Shown here piece after piece: positions 61,790 to 64,000 of a stretch of 64,000 nt of DNA. The position numbers were made by a program, and so were the translations under genes. How positions within the stretch are numbered: the first letter of the stretch is position 1; each line of letters starts with the position of its first letter. The notes below the pieces were generated by a model. It was not told the origin of the DNA. It did not search any database and worked only from the letters and a program-made list of their open reading frames with translations. The DNA comes from WHSW01 sp963769945 (GTDB lineage Bacteria; Actinomycetota; Thermoleophilia; Solirubrobacterales; 70-9): the NCBI GenBank assembly GCA_963769945.1, contig CAVYOA010000022.1, positions 1 to 64,000 of the forward strand, read 5' to 3'.

Positions 61790-64000
61790 GTGACCGGGGG
61801 GTTCTCGTTCGCATCAGCTGACGACCGCGTGCTCACGGTCGGTGCGTATCTGCTCGGATCGCTGGAGCTGGCCGTGATCTTCGGCGCGCTCGCCTACGCC
61901 GCTTGGCGTTTGCGAGCCGCGATCCTGCCCGGTTGGTCGGGTGCTCCGGCGCGTGTCGCCGAGGCGGTACTGGTCCTCAGTGCAGTCGTCGTTGTCGCCG
62001 AGCTCCTCGGCAGCTTTGGGCTGTTCAGCCTTGCGACGATGCTGATCGCCGCCGTCGCCGCCGCGGGCGCGTCGCACCTGATCTCGGCTCGCGTCAGTCG
62101 TGCTCGCACTGATTCCGAGATCTCCGAGTTGCCGGCACCGAGCGCCTCCAAGGTCGCGATCTGGTTGGCGGCAGGAGCCGTGGCGGTCGTCGGCGCCGCC
62201 TGGGCTGTGCCGACCCTCGCGGCGCTCGCCGGCGGCATGGATCGCGCCGACAGCCTCTGGTACCACATGCCGCTGGCGGCTCGCTTCGCTGAGACGGGTG
62301 AGCTCGGTCGCATCGACTACTTCGATCCGATCTTCTTCGCCTCCTACTACCCGGCGAACTCCGAGGTCTTTCACGCCACCGCGCTGCTCGCCTTCGGGCG
62401 CGACCTGCTCTCCCCGTTGCTCAACCTCGGCTGGCTCGCGCTCGGGCTCGTCGCCTCGTATTGCATCGGGCGCCCCTACGGCGTCGGCCCGCAGGCGTTG
62501 ATTGGTGGTGCGATCGCGCTCGGCTCGCAGATGCTGATCGAGTTTCAGGCAGGAGAGGCGCTCAACGACATCGGCGGTGTCGCCTGCATCCTCGCCTCGG
62601 TGTCCGTCCTCGTCAACGCGGCCGCCAGGCGTCCTCAGCGCCCGCTCGGTGTTGCGCCCATATTCGTCGCAGGCTTGGCCGCCGGCCTCGCAGCGGGAAT
62701 GAAGCTTTCGTTCTTGGCGCCGGTGGTTGCACTGTTCATCGGCCTCGTCGTCATCGCTGGTCGCGGCAATCGCCTGCGCACCGCTGCTTGGTTTTCGGGC
62801 GCGGCTTTGATCGCCGGTGGCTACTGGTATGCGAGAAACGCAATCGCGGTCGGCAACCCGATCCCCTTCACCTCGTTCGGCCCGCTCGATCTGGCAATGC
62901 CAGAGCGAAGCTTCGAGCTGCGTCCGGGCTTCTCGGTGTTCCACTACGCGACCGACTTCGACGTCTGGGGCGACTGGTTCATCCCCGGCCTCGACAGTTC
63001 CTTCGGGGTGCTGTGGCCGCTCGTGATCGCCGGCTTCATCGGCGCGGGCGCCTATGCGCTGTGGCGAGGCGGCGAGCCGATCGTGCGCGTGCTTGGCGCC
63101 GTGGTCCTGTTCACCGCGATCGCTTACTTGTTCACACCGCTGACTGCTGCGGGTGAGGAGGGGAGGCCGATCGCCTTCGAGTGGAACGTCCGCTACGTCG
63201 CCCCGGCGGCCGCTATTGGCCTCACGCTACTGGCGTGCCTGCCCGCTGCGCGCGCCAGCGAGCGTGCGCGCCAGATCACGCTCGGCTTCTTGGTCATCGT
63301 CTTCGTCGCCACGGCTGCCTCCTTGGTGCAGTGGCAGCAGGGACATGTGAAGGGGGCGGTGGCGGCGGGGGTTGGGGTCATGGTTATTTTCGGTGCGCTG
63401 CGGTGGTTCGCCACTCGGCGCTCGCCGGTGGCCGCTGGGTCCGATCGCCGCCCGGGGATATCCGCCAGAGCCTGGCCGGTTGCGGCGCTCGCCGCCATCG
63501 GCGCCGTTGCCGTGCTTGGCGCCGGATATCTCGAGCAGCGCCACTACCTGGAACGCCGCTACGACAGCCTCAGCCCTCGACTCCAGATCGCCGAGGCGGT
63601 GCGCTGGGCGCGCGACCTGCGCGGTGCGAAAGTAGCGATCGCCGGTGTGCGTGGCGTCTTCAACCAGTACCCGTTCTACGGCACCGACCTCTCCAACGAA
63701 GTGCAGTGGCTCGGCGTCGAGGGCGACGAGGGCGCCTACCTGCGGATCGGCGATTGCGAGCTGTGGCGCTCCGAGCTCGCCGCCGGCGAGTACACCCATG
63801 TCGTCACCATGTACGACCCGTTCACGCCCGGCGCGCTCACCGACACCAAGGAAGGACTTTGGACGCGTGAGGACGAGGGTGCCAAAGAGGTGCTTCGCGA
63901 TGGCCCGGTTTCGGTCTTCAGGCTCGAGTCGCCGCCCGATCCCAGCGCCTGCGGCGATCTGCCCGACCTCGAGCCGTCCGAGCTCAACGGTGACTCTGTC
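61790..64000 (+). CDS. GT-C-type polytopic membrane protein, glycosyltransferase-like (3' end beyond window)
   Basis: Open for all 737 codons from GTG 61790 to the window edge, so incomplete. At least ten hydrophobic segments alternate with loops, and the first external loop has MDRADSLWYHMPLAARFAE followed by FFASYYPANSEVFHATALL. That loop resembles the acidic catalytic loop of ArnT/PMT-type GT-C glycosyltransferases that use polyprenyl-phosphate sugars. A long C-terminal external domain begins near residue 590 (RYDSLSPRLQIAEAVRWARDL). Donor and acceptor are unknown. It starts 29 nt after the FtsB-like gene. Confidence 0.72.
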   Translation, partial: MTGGFSFASADDRVLTVGAYLLGSLELAVIFGALAYAAWRLRAAILPGWSGAPARVAEAVLVLSAVVVVAELLGSFGLFSLATMLIAAVAAAGASHLISARVSRARTDSEISELPAPSASKVAIWLAAGAVAVVGAAWAVPTLAALAGGMDRADSLWYHMPLAARFAETGELGRIDYFDPIFFASYYPANSEVFHATALLAFGRDLLSPLLNLGWLALGLVASYCIGRPYGVGPQALIGGAIALGSQMLIEFQAGEALNDIGGVACILASVSVLVNAAARRPQRPLGVAPIFVAGLAAGLAAGMKLSFLAPVVALFIGLVVIAGRGNRLRTAAWFSGAALIAGGYWYARNAIAVGNPIPFTSFGPLDLAMPERSFELRPGFSVFHYATDFDVWGDWFIPGLDSSFGVLWPLVIAGFIGAGAYALWRGGEPIVRVLGAVVLFTAIAYLFTPLTAAGEEGRPIAFEWNVRYVAPAAAIGLTLLACLPAARASERARQITLGFLVIVFVATAASLVQWQQGHVKGAVAAGVGVMVIFGALRWFATRRSPVAAGSDRRPGISARAWPVAALAAIGAVAVLGAGYLEQRHYLERRYDSLSPRLQIAEAVRWARDLRGAKVAIAGVRGVFNQYPFYGTDLSNEVQWLGVEGDEGAYLRIGDCELWRSELAAGEYTHVVTMYDPFTPGALTDTKEGLWTREDEGAKEVLRDGPVSVFRLESPPDPSACGDLPDLEPSELNGDSV

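Overview
The window is very GC-rich DNA, densely packed with genes on both strands. GTG and TTG starts are common and ATGA/GTGA overlaps frequent. A six-gene Mce (MlaD-domain) cluster, an AidB-type acyl-CoA dehydrogenase, an Hsp20-Lon pair, a PucR/CdaR-type regulator and a dimeric-type glycyl-tRNA synthetase together suggest a soil-type actinobacterium, most likely of the Thermoleophilia/Solirubrobacterales. That placement is inferred from gene content and composition; no rRNA is present. I see no phage, insertion sequence, integron or CRISPR array. This is mainly housekeeping chromosome with an envelope-lipid section.

Layout. 1-6.0 kb (minus strand): aldehyde dehydrogenase (cut by the window edge), site-2-protease/CBS membrane peptidase, lipoprotein, frameshifted AidB-like acyl-CoA dehydrogenase and a crotonase. 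6.1-8.3 kb: NADP isocitrate dehydrogenase and malate dehydrogenase. 8.4-12 kb: terminator and hairpin repeat, a secreted LVIVD-propeller protein with RTX-like tail, a winged-helix regulator with a palindromic upstream region, a fatty-acid-hydroxylase-like protein and a small Cys-rich protein. 12-16.2 kb: metallo-hydrolase, Hsp20, Lon, small membrane protein. 16.3-23.3 kb: R2-like di-metal oxidase fused to an SCP2-like domain, MOSC protein, GlyRS, FmdB zinc ribbon, LytR-CpsA-Psr protein, ROK kinase, RsmI. 23.4-33.3 kb: six consecutive Mce proteins and a secreted protein ending at a clear terminator. 33.3-43.7 kb: lipoprotein, MetG, SHOCT membrane protein, ABC exporter, TatD, RsmA, IspE, DedA-PAP2 fusion, PucR-type regulator. 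43.7-51.3 kb: tRNA-Gln, VOC protein, GlmU, Prs, GDPD, UbiB/AarF kinase, ribosomal L25, Pth, crotonase. 52-64 kb: membrane protein with PLC-like domain, Mfd, PpiC-type foldase, MazG, enolase, FtsB-like protein, and a GT-C-like membrane protein running off the end.

How the genes fit together. Several neighbourhoods are functional groups. icd-mdh serve the TCA cycle. hsp20-lon serve protein quality control. tatD-rsmA-ispE, glmU-prs and rplY-pth are conserved housekeeping strings. mazG-eno-ftsB is another conserved string. The Mce operon should build a lipid-transport tunnel, but no YrbE/MlaE permease or MlaF ATPase lies in the window.

The most interesting non-coding signals are a family of intergenic hairpins (two 93-nt copies and one shorter copy) whose central palindromes differ by compensatory changes, and a branched, mutually exclusive hairpin structure straddling the prs stop codon. 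About ten single-base indels break otherwise full-length genes (aidB, fmdB, a 36-kb hypothetical, an ABC permease, tatD three times, a small membrane protein, the mfd start). The pattern looks more like residual assembly error than real gene decay, and anyone using the annotation should know it.
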